This document shows, piece by piece, positions 17,085-27,629 of a stretch of DNA of 64,000 nt (positions are counted from its first letter, which is position 1; each line of letters begins with the position of its first letter). Both the position numbers and the translations under genes were made by a program. Location of the stretch: positions 124,001-188,000 of the forward strand of contig NZ_JBCNYA010000001.1 in the NCBI RefSeq assembly GCF_049727805.1, given 5' to 3'. A model generated the notes under the pieces. The model was not told where the DNA came from. It did no database searches and worked only from the letters and a program-made list of their open reading frames with translations. The DNA comes from Frateuria_A sp049727805. GTDB lineage: Bacteria > Pseudomonadota > Gammaproteobacteria > Xanthomonadales > Rhodanobacteraceae.

Positions 17085-17984
17085 TCAATGCTCCTCGGCC
17101 TCGTCGCCGCGGACCTGGGCATGGCTGATCAGCGCGAAGATGCAACTGCCGCCGACGACATTGCCGGCCAGCGTGGGCAGCGCGAAATGCGCGACGAATC
17201 CCGCAACGGAAAGTCCGCCGGCGAACATCAGGTAAAAGGTCTCCACCGAGCCGACGATGATGTGGGTGAAACCGCCCAGCGCGATCAGGTAGGTGGTGAT
17301 GACGATGACGCTGATCCGGGCATGCTCCGCGGCCGGCAACAACCAGACCATGGTGGCGATCAGCCAGCCGGCGACGATGCCCTTGGTGAACATCTGCAGC
17401 GGCGTGTTGCCCATCACTTCGGTGCCGATGCCGCGCAGCGCCGACTGCGTCGCCTCGTCGAACAACTGCATGTGCAGGATGCCGTACGCGAACAGCGCCG
17501 TGCCGACCAGGTTGCCCGCGAACACCACCGACCACAGCCGCAGCAGCGAGCCGAGCTTGCGCAGGCTCGGATGCGTCATCAGCGGCAGCACCGCGGTCAT
17601 GGTGTTCTCGGTGAACAGTTGCTGGCGCGCCAGGATCACAACCAGGAAACCGAACGGATAGCCCAGGCTCTCGATCAGGAACGCGCCGGGCATGCCTTCC
17701 AGGTAGCGGTGCAGCAGTCCGCGCGCCAGCATCGAGAAACCCATGGACAGACCCGCCGCCAGCGCCGACAGGCTCAACGCCAGAAGGCCACGGCTCAGCT
17801 CCTCTTCGCCTTCCAGGCGGATCGTTTCGTGCAGCACGGCGACCCGCGGCGGACGCTTCTGCTCGACCTCGCCCTGTTCCTTGCGCGAGAGCGAAAAGCC
17901 GTCGCGCGCGTCGGCCTCGTTCGGGTCGGGTGCGTCGGCGCCGCGTGGGCGCCCGGTCGGCGGTGGCATCGCAGGGCTCCTCAT
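17085..17984 (-). CDS. Formate/nitrite transporter (FNT) family channel
   Basis: 299 aa. A hydrophilic N-terminal tail of about 65 residues precedes six hydrophobic segments. SALAAGLSMGFSMLARGLL, FLVVILARQQLFTENTMTAVLPL (with the family's conserved FTENT) and AGNLVGTALFAYGI are FNT signatures; the channel conducts small monovalent anions such as formate or nitrite. The ATG at 17984 has a weak ribosome site; an in-frame ATG 15 bp later is possible. No nitrite or formate enzymes are adjacent. Confidence 0.88.
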   Translation of the reverse strand: MRSPAMPPPTGRPRGADAPDPNEADARDGFSLSRKEQGEVEQKRPPRVAVLHETIRLEGEEELSRGLLALSLSALAAGLSMGFSMLARGLLHRYLEGMPGAFLIESLGYPFGFLVVILARQQLFTENTMTAVLPLMTHPSLRKLGSLLRLWSVVFAGNLVGTALFAYGILHMQLFDEATQSALRGIGTEVMGNTPLQMFTKGIVAGWLIATMVWLLPAAEHARISVIVITTYLIALGGFTHIIVGSVETFYLMFAGGLSVAGFVAHFALPTLAGNVVGGSCIFALISHAQVRGDEAEEH

Positions 17985-18032
17985 CCGGCGAGCCCTGCAA
18001 GCTACGTGGCGGCGCGTGTGCGCGCCGTGGCC

Positions 18033-18734
18033 TCAGGCCGGCACGTCGACCAGGACCAGTTCGGCATCCTCCAGTGCAGTGACGTGCAGGACCGGTTCGT
18101 CGCGGATGGCGGCGCCATCGCGTGCCTCCAGCCGCACACCATTGAGCTCGACCGCACCCTTGGCCGGAACCAGGTAGGCGTAGCGGCCAGCGGCCAGGGC
18201 GTAGCCCGCGCGTTCGCCGGCGCGCAAGGTGGCGCCCAGCACGCGGGCACGGGCGCGCAGGGGCAGGGCGTCGCCGTCCTCGGCAAAGCCGCTGGCCAGC
18301 GGCACGAAGCGGCCGGCGCGCTCGCCGGTCGGGAACGGCCGGGCGCCCCAGGCCGGCGCGCCGCCGGGCTGGTCGGGAATGATCCAGATCTGGAAGATGC
18401 GGGTGGTGCCCGGCTCCATGTTGTATTCGGCATGCGCGATACCGGTGCCTGCGCTCATCACCTGCACGTCGCCCGCGACGGTGCGGCCCTCGTTGCCGAG
18501 GTTGTCGCGGTGGCTGATCGCGCCTTCGCGCACGTAGGTGATGATCTCCATGTCCGCATGCGGGTGCGGCGGGAAGCCGCTGCGCGGCGCGATGGTGTCG
18601 TCGTTCCACACCCGCAGCGCGCCCCAGCCCATGCGCGCCTGGTCGTGGTAGCCGGCGAAGGAGAAGTGGTGCTTGGCGTCCAGCCAACCGTGGTTGGCGC
18701 CGCCCAGGGTGTCAAAAGGCCTGCGTTCGATCAT
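18033..18734 (-). CDS. Pirin family protein
   Basis: A 233-aa bicupin. The metal-binding motif PRSGFPPHPHADMEIITYVREG and HRDNLGNEGRTVAGDVQVMSAGTGIAHAEYN match pirin/YhhW proteins, some of which have quercetinase activity. The ATG at 18734 follows a clear GGAGAAC ribosome site; the open frame further upstream is not supported. It ends 48 bp from the FNT gene and may share its transcript. Cellular role unknown. Confidence 0.9.
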   Translation of the reverse strand: MIERRPFDTLGGANHGWLDAKHHFSFAGYHDQARMGWGALRVWNDDTIAPRSGFPPHPHADMEIITYVREGAISHRDNLGNEGRTVAGDVQVMSAGTGIAHAEYNMEPGTTRIFQIWIIPDQPGGAPAWGARPFPTGERAGRFVPLASGFAEDGDALPLRARARVLGATLRAGERAGYALAAGRYAYLVPAKGAVELNGVRLEARDGAAIRDEPVLHVTALEDAELVLVDVPA

Positions 18735-18904
18735 TTGCGTGTTCTCCTGCCGGACGGGAAACCGGCCCAGACCACCAAGGTAAGGCCGCGCCGCCGGCAC
18801 TCAAATGCGCGCCGGTTGAACGGATCGTTCGCCGGCTGGCACCCATTGACCGGGGCGCGGAGGCATGGGTTAGGCTAGCGCCGGGGATCCAGGGGAGGCG
18901 CGTC

Positions 18905-19549
18905 ATGCGCTGGCGAGTGGTGGTGGCTTGGCTGCTGATCGGCGGCACGAGCCCGGTGTGGGCGGGCCAACTGGTGGTGCGGGTCAGTGACACGGGCGGG
19001 CATGCCGTGGGCGACGCCGTAGTGACGCTGACGCCCGCGACGCCGGTTCCCGCGTCGGCCGTCGCGCCGTTCACGCGCTACGTCGACCAGCGCGACGAGA
19101 CGTTCATCCCCTACGTGCAGGTGGTTCGCCCGGGCGACCGCGTGGTGTTCCGCAACAGCGACGGCACCCGTCACCATGTCTATTCGTTTTCCGAGGCCAA
19201 GGCGTTCGAGTTCCTGCTGCGTCCGGGCGAGAGTTCGCCGCCGCTGACGCTGGACAAGCCCGGCCTGATCGCGGTCGGCTGCAACATCCACGACCACATG
19301 ATCGCCTACCTGTTCGTGTCGTCCGAACCGTCGCAGGTGACGCCGTCGCAGGGCCAGGTGACGTTCGACCACCTGCCGCCGGGGAACTACACGGTGACGG
19401 TGTGGCATCCCCAACTGCGGCCGGGCCAGGCCCCGCCGCGGGAGATGCGCACGGTGGACGCGGGAGAGCAGGCGCAGCACGCCGACTTCGCCTTGTCGCT
19501 GATCCCCGACCCGCGCGGCTTTGCCGATCGCGAGCACCTGGACTACTGA
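18905..19549 (+). CDS. Periplasmic cupredoxin-like protein (methylamine utilisation type)
   Basis: 214 aa with a signal peptide ending near VWAGQ. The plastocyanin-like part shows VVFRNSDGTRHHVYSF (His ligand) and VGCNIHDHMIAYLFVS (Cys, His, Met ligands), a type-1 copper pattern. A carboxypeptidase-regulatory-like beta domain frames it. It is first in a tight cluster with an EAL regulator and an outer membrane protein, 4 bp from the next ATG. The family name reflects similarity to a methylamine-utilisation protein, not proven methylamine use. Confidence 0.82.
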   Translation: MRWRVVVAWLLIGGTSPVWAGQLVVRVSDTGGHAVGDAVVTLTPATPVPASAVAPFTRYVDQRDETFIPYVQVVRPGDRVVFRNSDGTRHHVYSFSEAKAFEFLLRPGESSPPLTLDKPGLIAVGCNIHDHMIAYLFVSSEPSQVTPSQGQVTFDHLPPGNYTVTVWHPQLRPGQAPPREMRTVDAGEQAQHADFALSLIPDPRGFADREHLDY

Positions 19550-19553
19550 CCCC

Positions 19554-21887
19554 ATGCGCGCCGCCGTCGGCTTCCGCCTCCGCCTCGCGCTCTTCTTCGT
19601 CGCCACGCTGGTGGTCGTGCAACTGCTCACCGCCGCGCTTGTCTACGGCGTGACTCGGCGCGCGCTGGTGGGCGAGGGCGAGCGCCAGCTGGCCGCCAAC
19701 GCACAGACGTTCGTCGCGCAGATGGACGATCTCTCGGCCCGCGTGGCCGGCAATGTCGAGGTGATGGCGCTGGATTACGCTTTGCGCTCGGCGATCGCCG
19801 AACGCGACCACGGCACCGTGTTCTCCGTGCTGCGCAACCATGGGCGGCGCGTGGGCGCCTCCCGCATGCAACTGGTGGGCCTGGACGGCATGGTGGAGGT
19901 CGACACCGCCGACGCCCGCGCCAGCGGCCAGCGGTTCGCCTTCCCGGACCTGGCCGAGCATGCGTTCGACCGGCGCACGGCAGCGGTGGTGGCCATGCAG
20001 GCGAAGGCCTACTGGGTGGTGGTGGTGCCGATCTACGCGCCGCAGCCGGTCGGCCTGGTGGTGGTGTACGTGCCGCTGGACGACGCGTTGCTCGCCCACC
20101 TGCGCGAGCTTTCCGCGCTGCCGGGCGACATCGAGCTGGCGGTGCGGCCCGGCACCTCGGGCTGGGTTGCCGCGGCGCAGGGGCTGAAGCACACCGGGCT
20201 GGTCGCCAGCCTGGCCGGCCAGCAGTTGCCGACCCACCCGGCCGTGCGCCGCATCGGCGGCAACGAATACCTGGTGCTGGCGCAGCCGCTCAGCCAGGCG
20301 CGCGCCAGCGCACCGGTGGTGGCGGTGCTGGGCTACTCGCTGGGCGATGCCTTGCGCCCGTTCCGGGCGGTGGTGATCGCCTGGGCCGTCCTGCTCGGCC
20401 TGGGGCTCGTGGTCGGCCTGATCGGCGCCTGGTTGACCGCGCGCAGCGTATCGCGTCCGGTGGAAGCGCTCGCCGGCGCGGCACGCCGCATCGAAGCGGG
20501 CGACTATCGCGCACTGCCCAGGCTGGACCGGCGCGACGAGCTTGGCCAGCTCGCGGCCGCCTTCGGCACCATGGCCGAAGCGGTGCGACAGCGCGAGGAG
20601 CACATCCGCCAGCAGGCCCTGCACGACCAGGTGACCGACCTGCCCAACCGCCTGGCCGCCGAGGCCGCGATCGACCGTGCGCGCGATGCCGGCACCACCC
20701 ACGGCGCATTGCTGATGGTCGGCCTCACGCGCGTGCCCGATATCGTCAAGACGATGGGCCACGGCCTGTGCGATCGGCTGATGCGCGAGGTGGGCGTGCG
20801 GCTGGGGCGGGTCGCCGCCACGGCCTACCTGGCACGTGCCACGGACACGCAGTTCGTCGCCTGGTTGCCGGGCGCCGACCGTACCGGGGCCGTTGCCGCG
20901 GGCCTGCGAATCCTGGATGCGCTCAATGCGCCGTACGCGGAGGCCGACGTCAGCGTCGACACCTTGCCGGCGATCGGCATCGCGATGTACCCGGAAGACG
21001 GCGCGCTGGCGTCGGTGCTGCTGCGCCACGGCGAGGTGGCCCAGTTCGCGGCGACCGGCTCGACCCGCGCGCTGGCGTTCTACGACGCGGCGACCGACCC
21101 GCACCGCACCGAGCGCCTGTCGCTGATGGGCGAGCTGCGCGAGGCGCTCGACCACGACCGGCTTACGCTTTACTACCAGCCCAAGCTGGCGCTGGCCAGC
21201 CGCCGCGTGGACGGCGTCGAGGCGCTGGTGCGCTGGCACCATCCGCGCCGCGGGATGGTGCCGCCGCAGGATTTCATCGGCATGGCCGAGGACACCGGCA
21301 ACATCCAGCGGCTCACCCGCTGGGCACTCGCCGCCGGTATCGCGCAGGCCAGCCGCTGGCATGCGCGCGGGCTGGCGCTGAAGGTGGCGGTGAACCTGTC
21401 GGCGCGGGACCTCGGCGAGGCGGAGTTGCCGCTGCGCATCGGCCGCCTGCTGTCCATCCACGGCCTGCCGCCAGGTCAGCTCACCGTGGAGATCACCGAG
21501 CGCGCAGTGATCGGCGAGCCGGAAACCGCCATGCGCGTGCTCAAGGGGCTGGCGGACCTGGGCGTCGGCATCGCGGTGGACGATTTCGGCGTGGGCCAGT
21601 CCGCCTTCGCCTACCTGCGCCACCTGCCGGTGAACGAACTGAAGATCGACCAGACCTTCGTGCGGCATCTGGCCCGCGATGCCAACGACCAGACCATCGT
21701 GCGTTCCATCGTCGAACTGGGCCACCGGCTGGGCTTCGAGGTCACCGCCGAGGGCGTGGAGGACGAGGGCGCGCTGGAGCAACTGGCTGCGATCGGCTGC
21801 GACCATGCCCAGGGCTTCTTCATCGCGCAGCCGTTGCCGGCGTCGGAGCTGAGCGGTTTTCCCTTCGAGCGGGCCGGCGTCGCATGA
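19554..21887 (+). CDS. Membrane sensor with degenerate GGDEF and intact EAL domains
   Basis: 777 aa. Transmembrane helix at about 7-30, a periplasmic sensor to about 260, a second helix near 270-300, HAMP, GGDEF-like domain (about 360-520) and EAL (about 530-777). The GGDEF signature is replaced by a TDTQF-type sequence near residue 430, so diguanylate cyclase activity is unlikely. The EAL domain keeps EALVRW (556 on), DDFGVG, LKIDQTFV and AEGVED, so c-di-GMP phosphodiesterase activity is expected. Overlaps the next gene by 4 bp (ATGA). Confidence 0.9.
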   Translation: MRAAVGFRLRLALFFVATLVVVQLLTAALVYGVTRRALVGEGERQLAANAQTFVAQMDDLSARVAGNVEVMALDYALRSAIAERDHGTVFSVLRNHGRRVGASRMQLVGLDGMVEVDTADARASGQRFAFPDLAEHAFDRRTAAVVAMQAKAYWVVVVPIYAPQPVGLVVVYVPLDDALLAHLRELSALPGDIELAVRPGTSGWVAAAQGLKHTGLVASLAGQQLPTHPAVRRIGGNEYLVLAQPLSQARASAPVVAVLGYSLGDALRPFRAVVIAWAVLLGLGLVVGLIGAWLTARSVSRPVEALAGAARRIEAGDYRALPRLDRRDELGQLAAAFGTMAEAVRQREEHIRQQALHDQVTDLPNRLAAEAAIDRARDAGTTHGALLMVGLTRVPDIVKTMGHGLCDRLMREVGVRLGRVAATAYLARATDTQFVAWLPGADRTGAVAAGLRILDALNAPYAEADVSVDTLPAIGIAMYPEDGALASVLLRHGEVAQFAATGSTRALAFYDAATDPHRTERLSLMGELREALDHDRLTLYYQPKLALASRRVDGVEALVRWHHPRRGMVPPQDFIGMAEDTGNIQRLTRWALAAGIAQASRWHARGLALKVAVNLSARDLGEAELPLRIGRLLSIHGLPPGQLTVEITERAVIGEPETAMRVLKGLADLGVGIAVDDFGVGQSAFAYLRHLPVNELKIDQTFVRHLARDANDQTIVRSIVELGHRLGFEVTAEGVEDEGALEQLAAIGCDHAQGFFIAQPLPASELSGFPFERAGVA

Positions 21888-23116
21888 GGCGCCTGTGCAG
21901 GACCGCCCTGGGGCTGGGCTTGCTGACTGCATGGCCCCTCGCAGGCCGGGCGCAGGACCTCAGCCTGCAGGGGTACCTCGACGGCCGCCTGGTGGCGGCG
22001 CCGGCCGAGCGCAGCTGGGTCGAGGGCGGGCTCGGCAAGACCCGCTACGGTGGCGGTGGCGCGCAATGGCGTTTCGGCGGCGCCGCGCTGGTCGGTACCG
22101 CGCAACTGACGCCCTCGCTGCTCGCCCTCGCAGGCGTGCAATTGCAGGACGGCGACCGCACCGGCATCGACGTGCTCGAGGCCTACCTCCGCTGGCGCCC
22201 GGTATCGACCACGCGCTGGCGCGGCTCGGTCCAGGCGGGCGCGTTCTTTCCGCCGGTGTCGCTGGAGAACGACGCGGTCGGCTGGACCAGTCCGTGGACG
22301 ATCACGCCTTCGGCGATCAACAGCTGGGTGGGCGAGGAGTTGCGCGCGACCGGCGCCGAGGCGCGCATCGAGCGGCGCGGGCAGGTTTCAAGCTGGGAGC
22401 TGCGCGGCGCGCTGTTCCAGCGCAACGATCCGGCCGGCAACCTGCTGGCGATCCGCGGCTGGTCGCTCAGCGACCTGACCTACGGTCTCGGCAGTCGCCT
22501 GCGCGAGCCGGATGCCTACGTGCGTGACGACGGCGACGTGCCGCCGATGCGTTACGACCCCTTCCGCAACATCGGCAACGCCTGGGGCAACTATGTCCAG
22601 CTCGACTGGCGTGCGCGCGGCTGGGGCCGGCTGAGCCTGATGCACTACGACAACCACGCCGACCCCCAAGGCTGGGTTCCCTACGAAGGCGGGCACCGCC
22701 TGTACGCCTGGCGCACCCGCTTCTGGAGCCTGGGCGCCACCGCCGATACCGGCCCGATCACCTGGATCGCCCAGGCGATGGACGGCGACACCGTGATCGA
22801 GCCGGTACCCGACCTGGTATTCACCACGCGCTACCGCGCCGCCTTCCTGCTGGCCGGCTGGAACCGTGGGGCCTGGCGGCCGGCGCTGCGCTGGGACCAC
22901 TTCAGCACGCGCGATCTCCCGCAGGCGCCGGGCACGCACGAAGGCGAGCACGGCAACGCGGTCACCGCCGCCCTCAACTGGCGCCCGCGCGATTGGCTGC
23001 GGCTGACCCTGGAGGCGCTGCACATCGACAGCATCCGCACGGTCCGTGCCGACTATGGCCTGCCCCCCCATACCCGCGGCACGCAAGTGCAGCTGAGCGC
23101 CCGGCTGTTCTACTGA
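21884..23116 (+). CDS. Predicted outer membrane beta-barrel (porin-like) protein
   Basis: 410 aa with a signal peptide ending at AGRAQD and a sequence dominated by alternating hydrophobic strands with many Trp and Tyr, ending VQLSARLFY: a terminal aromatic residue typical of outer membrane barrels. I do not recognise a named family. The start overlaps the EAL gene, so cupredoxin, c-di-GMP regulator and barrel form one translationally linked operon. It may be the conduit or exporter whose output the EAL protein senses, but this is speculation. Confidence 0.75.
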   Translation: MRRLCRTALGLGLLTAWPLAGRAQDLSLQGYLDGRLVAAPAERSWVEGGLGKTRYGGGGAQWRFGGAALVGTAQLTPSLLALAGVQLQDGDRTGIDVLEAYLRWRPVSTTRWRGSVQAGAFFPPVSLENDAVGWTSPWTITPSAINSWVGEELRATGAEARIERRGQVSSWELRGALFQRNDPAGNLLAIRGWSLSDLTYGLGSRLREPDAYVRDDGDVPPMRYDPFRNIGNAWGNYVQLDWRARGWGRLSLMHYDNHADPQGWVPYEGGHRLYAWRTRFWSLGATADTGPITWIAQAMDGDTVIEPVPDLVFTTRYRAAFLLAGWNRGAWRPALRWDHFSTRDLPQAPGTHEGEHGNAVTAALNWRPRDWLRLTLEALHIDSIRTVRADYGLPPHTRGTQVQLSARLFY

Positions 23117-23313
23117 ACGGTTTTTTTTGCACGTTTCACGAGGAGCCCACGGTTCCTTCCCGGCACCTTGACCAATCCCCTGCGCCAATCGCATGAACCT
23201 GCGGCAACGACACGAAACACCGTCGTGACGGACTGCCGGGCAGAGGGGCTGCCGCATCACCGACGCGCCGCGACATGCGACGTCGCCAGGAGGAGGGGCA
23301 CAGGGAGGCGATC

Positions 23314-24300
23314 ATGAGTTGCACGATGAGCAATTGGGTCCTGCCGGACCAGCTGCGTACACCGGACTTCATCATCGGCGGGGCCATGAAATCCGGCACG
23401 TCCACGCTCCACTACATCCTCGGCCAGCACCCGCAGGTGTTCATTCCCGACCGGGAAGTGAACTTCTACGACATCGACAACCTGTTCCAGCACCCTGACT
23501 TCAATTACTTCGATGGCGCCAACTGGGTCAGCCAGCGGCTGGACGACGATCCCGAACGGTTCTGGAAGTGGTACGCAGCGCATTTCGAAGGGGCAGGGGA
23601 AGACCAACTGGTGGGCGAGGACTCGACCACCTATCTGTCCTCCGAAATCGCGGCCAAGCGCATCGCGATGCAGAACAAGCAGCTCAAGCTCATCATCCTG
23701 CTGCGCCATCCGACCGAACGCGCCTACTCGCAGTACTGGCACATGGTGCGTACTGGCCGCGCCGCCTACAGCTTCGAGGACACGCTGCGCTACGACCCGT
23801 TCTCGGTACTGCAACGCAGCCTGTATCTGGACCAGCTCAAGAAGTTCTTCCGGCACATAGCGCCTGAGCGGGTGAAAGTGGTGATCTTCGAAGAGTTCAT
23901 GGCCGACAAGCAGGGCACCTTGCGCGACATCTGCGAACACATCGGCATCGACTACCGCCGGCTTCCTCCGGCGGCCGTCGAGGCGCACATGAATGGCTCG
24001 CTGCTCCCGCGCCATCCGCTTTTCGCACTGGCCAAGAACCGCTTCTTCCGCGCCGGCGGCAGCATCTCCTATCGCGCGCATCTGCCGATGCGCCCGACCA
24101 TGGCAGGCGCACACCTGAGCCTCCCGCGGCTGGTCAACCTCGCCCATCGCAGCATCAATCCGCTGGTAAAAGCCAAGCCGCCGGGCATGAAGCCATCCAC
24201 CCGGCGCCTGCTCGACGACTACTTCGAGCGGGAACTGGACGGGTTGGATGAACTGCTCGGACGGCCGGTGATGTCGCGCTGGTTCGGCCAGAGCGCCTAG
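23314..24300 (+). CDS. Sulfotransferase domain protein
   Basis: 328 aa. The PAPS-binding 5'-phosphosulfate loop is IIGGAMKSGTSTLHYILGQHP, and the 3'-phosphate motif is LKLIILLRHPTERAYSQYWHM, as in NodH/heparan-type sulfotransferases. These transfer sulfate from PAPS to sugar hydroxyls or amines, often on surface polysaccharide. The ATG at 23314 follows GGAGGCG; an earlier in-frame ATG is less likely. Monocistronic; the acceptor is unknown. Confidence 0.88.
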   Translation: MSCTMSNWVLPDQLRTPDFIIGGAMKSGTSTLHYILGQHPQVFIPDREVNFYDIDNLFQHPDFNYFDGANWVSQRLDDDPERFWKWYAAHFEGAGEDQLVGEDSTTYLSSEIAAKRIAMQNKQLKLIILLRHPTERAYSQYWHMVRTGRAAYSFEDTLRYDPFSVLQRSLYLDQLKKFFRHIAPERVKVVIFEEFMADKQGTLRDICEHIGIDYRRLPPAAVEAHMNGSLLPRHPLFALAKNRFFRAGGSISYRAHLPMRPTMAGAHLSLPRLVNLAHRSINPLVKAKPPGMKPSTRRLLDDYFERELDGLDELLGRPVMSRWFGQSA

Positions 24301-24420
24301 CGATCCCATCCAGGCCTCTGCAAAAGGCGCCGCCGCGTATCCGTCCGCGGCGGCGCTTTGCTATCCTTCGCCGTTCCCGCCAGCGCCCGCCGGGCGCCAC
24401 CACCACGGCCATACGTTTTC

Positions 24421-25546
24421 ATGATCGAGACCAATCCGATCCTCGCGCAGATCGCGGACCTGACGGCCCGCGTCGAGTCGCTTAGGGGGTATCTTTGACT
24501 ACGCCACCAAGCGTGAGCGCCTCGAAGAAGTAAGCCGCGAACTGGAAAGTCCCAACGTCTGGGACGACCCGCCGCGCGCGCAGGAACTGGGCCGCGAACG
24601 CGCCCGCCTGGACACCGTCGTCACCGGCATCGACGAGCTCACCGCCGGCCTGTCCGACGCGAAGGAACTGCTCGACATGGCTGCCGCCGACGGTGACGAG
24701 GACACCGCCCGCTCGGTCGCCGATGACGTGGAGAAGCTCGAGGCCCGCGTGGGCAAGCTCGAGTTCCAGCGCATGTTCTCCGGCAAGATGGATTCGAACA
24801 ACGCCTTCGTCGACATCCAGGCCGGCGCCGGCGGCACCGAGGCGCAGGACTGGGCCGAGATGCTGCTGCGCATGTACCTGCGCTGGGCCGAGTCGCGCGG
24901 CTGGAAGGTCGAGCTGATGGAAGTCTCCGGTGGCGAAGTGGCGGGCATCAAGTCGGCCACCTTCCGCGTCGAGGGCGACTACGCCTACGGCTGGCTGAAG
25001 ACCGAGATCGGCGTGCACCGCCTGGTGCGCAAGAGCCCGTTCGACTCGGACAACCGCCGCCATACCAGCTTCACCTCGGTGTTCGTCTCGCCCGAGGTGG
25101 ACGACGACATCGACATCGAGATCAACCCTGCGGACCTGAAGACCGACGTCTACCGTTCGTCCGGCGCCGGCGGCCAGCACGTCAACAAGACCGAGTCCGC
25201 GGTGCGCATCACCCACGTCCCTAGCGGCGTGGTGGTGGCCTGCCAGACCGAACGGTCCCAGCACGCCAACCGCGACCGCGCCATGAAGATGCTCGCGGCC
25301 AAGCTGTACGAGTTGGAAGTGCAGAAGCGCAACGCCGAGAAGGACGCGCTGGAAGCGACCAAGTCCGACATCGGCTGGGGCAGCCAGATCCGCAACTACG
25401 TGCTCGACCAGAGCCGCATCAAGGACCTGCGCACGGGCGTGGAGCGCTCGGACACGCAGAAAGTGCTCGACGGCGACCTGGACGAGTTCATCGAGGCGAG
25501 CCTCAAGTCCGGCCTGGACGCCGGCGCCAAGCGCATCGACGCCTGA
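24421..25546 (+). CDS. prfB: Peptide chain release factor 2, with programmed +1 frameshift
   Basis: Encoded in two parts: 24421-24495 in the first frame, then a +1 shift continuing from 24497 to 25546 (374 aa in total). The catalytic GGQ lies in SSGAGGQHVNKTES, and the SPF anticodon-like tripeptide in RKSPFDSDNRR. RF2 terminates at UAA and UGA. Termination at its own in-frame UGA competes with frameshifting, giving autoregulation. Followed by a small exported protein and lysS, the common prfB-lysS neighbourhood. Confidence 0.97.
24484..24499 (+). promoter_or_regulatory. RF2 autoregulatory frameshift site
   Basis: The internal Shine-Dalgarno-like AGGGGG (24484-24489) precedes the slippery CTT TGA C (24493-24499) at the spacing known from prfB. 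Low RF2 stalls the ribosome on UGA and favours the +1 slip of the CUU codon. Confidence 0.97.
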
Positions 25547-25586
25547 TTCGATCACTGATGACCCGATCACTGACGAGGTGACCTGC

Positions 25587-25904
25587 ATGAACGGCAAGAA
25601 GATCGTCACGCTCCTGTTCGCCTGCGCCGGGCTGGCCGTGTTCGGCGCGGCCGCGCAATCGCAGGACTCGAGCGCCGGCCCGTCCATCAAGCAGGACGCC
25701 AAGGCCGTCGGCCATGGCGTGGCCGACGGTGCGCGCGATATCGGCCATGCGACCAAGCATGTCGCCAAGAAGGTGGGCCACGGCGCGAAGGAAGCCGGCA
25801 TCGGCATCGGCCACGGCGCGAAGAAGGCCGGCATCGCGGTCGGCCATGGCGCGCGCGAGGGCTGGGACGCCACCAAGCAGGCGGTAAAGCACGTGTTCGA
25901 CTAG
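25587..25904 (+). CDS. Small exported Gly/His/Lys repeat protein
   Basis: 105 aa. Signal peptide about 1-24 (LLFACAGLAVFGAAAQSQ). The mature part consists of roughly 11-residue degenerate repeats containing GHGAKEAGIGI, GHGAKKAGIAV and GHGAREGW, predicted amphipathic helices. The ATG at 25587 follows a GAGGTG ribosome site. It sits between prfB and lysS. I recognise no function; the pattern resembles small late-embryogenesis-like or glycine-zipper stress proteins. Confidence 0.75.
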   Translation: MNGKKIVTLLFACAGLAVFGAAAQSQDSSAGPSIKQDAKAVGHGVADGARDIGHATKHVAKKVGHGAKEAGIGIGHGAKKAGIAVGHGAREGWDATKQAVKHVFD

Positions 25905-25993
25905 CGCGTCCGCGTCGGCGCAACGCCTCCCGTCACCCATACATGCCAGAGATATTCGCCGCCCGGTGCAAGCCGGCGGTCACGGAACCCTCC

Positions 25994-27505
<1,512 letters not shown>

Positions 27506-27558
27506 CCACCGATCCCCAAAGAGCGGATGGGTGCGACCTGCCAGATGCAACGCCACGC

Positions 27559-27627
27559 GTAGGGTGGGCTTCAGCCCACCTTGGCCCTTCGCGATAAATG
27601 GGCATGGTGGGCTGAAGCCCACCCTAC
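27559..27627. repeat. REP/BIME element, two inverted palindromic units
   Basis: GTAGGGTGGGCTTCAGCCCA begins at 27559 and its inverted partner GGTGGGCTGAAGCCCACC begins at 27606, with about 25 bp between them. Same unit as at 7471-7536. It lies between the convergent lysS and YidC-like genes. Confidence 0.88.
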
Positions 27628-27629
27628 GG

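Noticed and set aside
19104..21932. 942-aa minus-strand frame opposite the EAL gene
   Set aside because: His/Arg/Gln-rich shadow; the plus strand encodes clear HAMP and EAL motifs.
24421..24498. 26-codon upstream peptide separate from prfB
   Set aside because: It is the first part of RF2, joined to the main frame by the programmed +1 shift.
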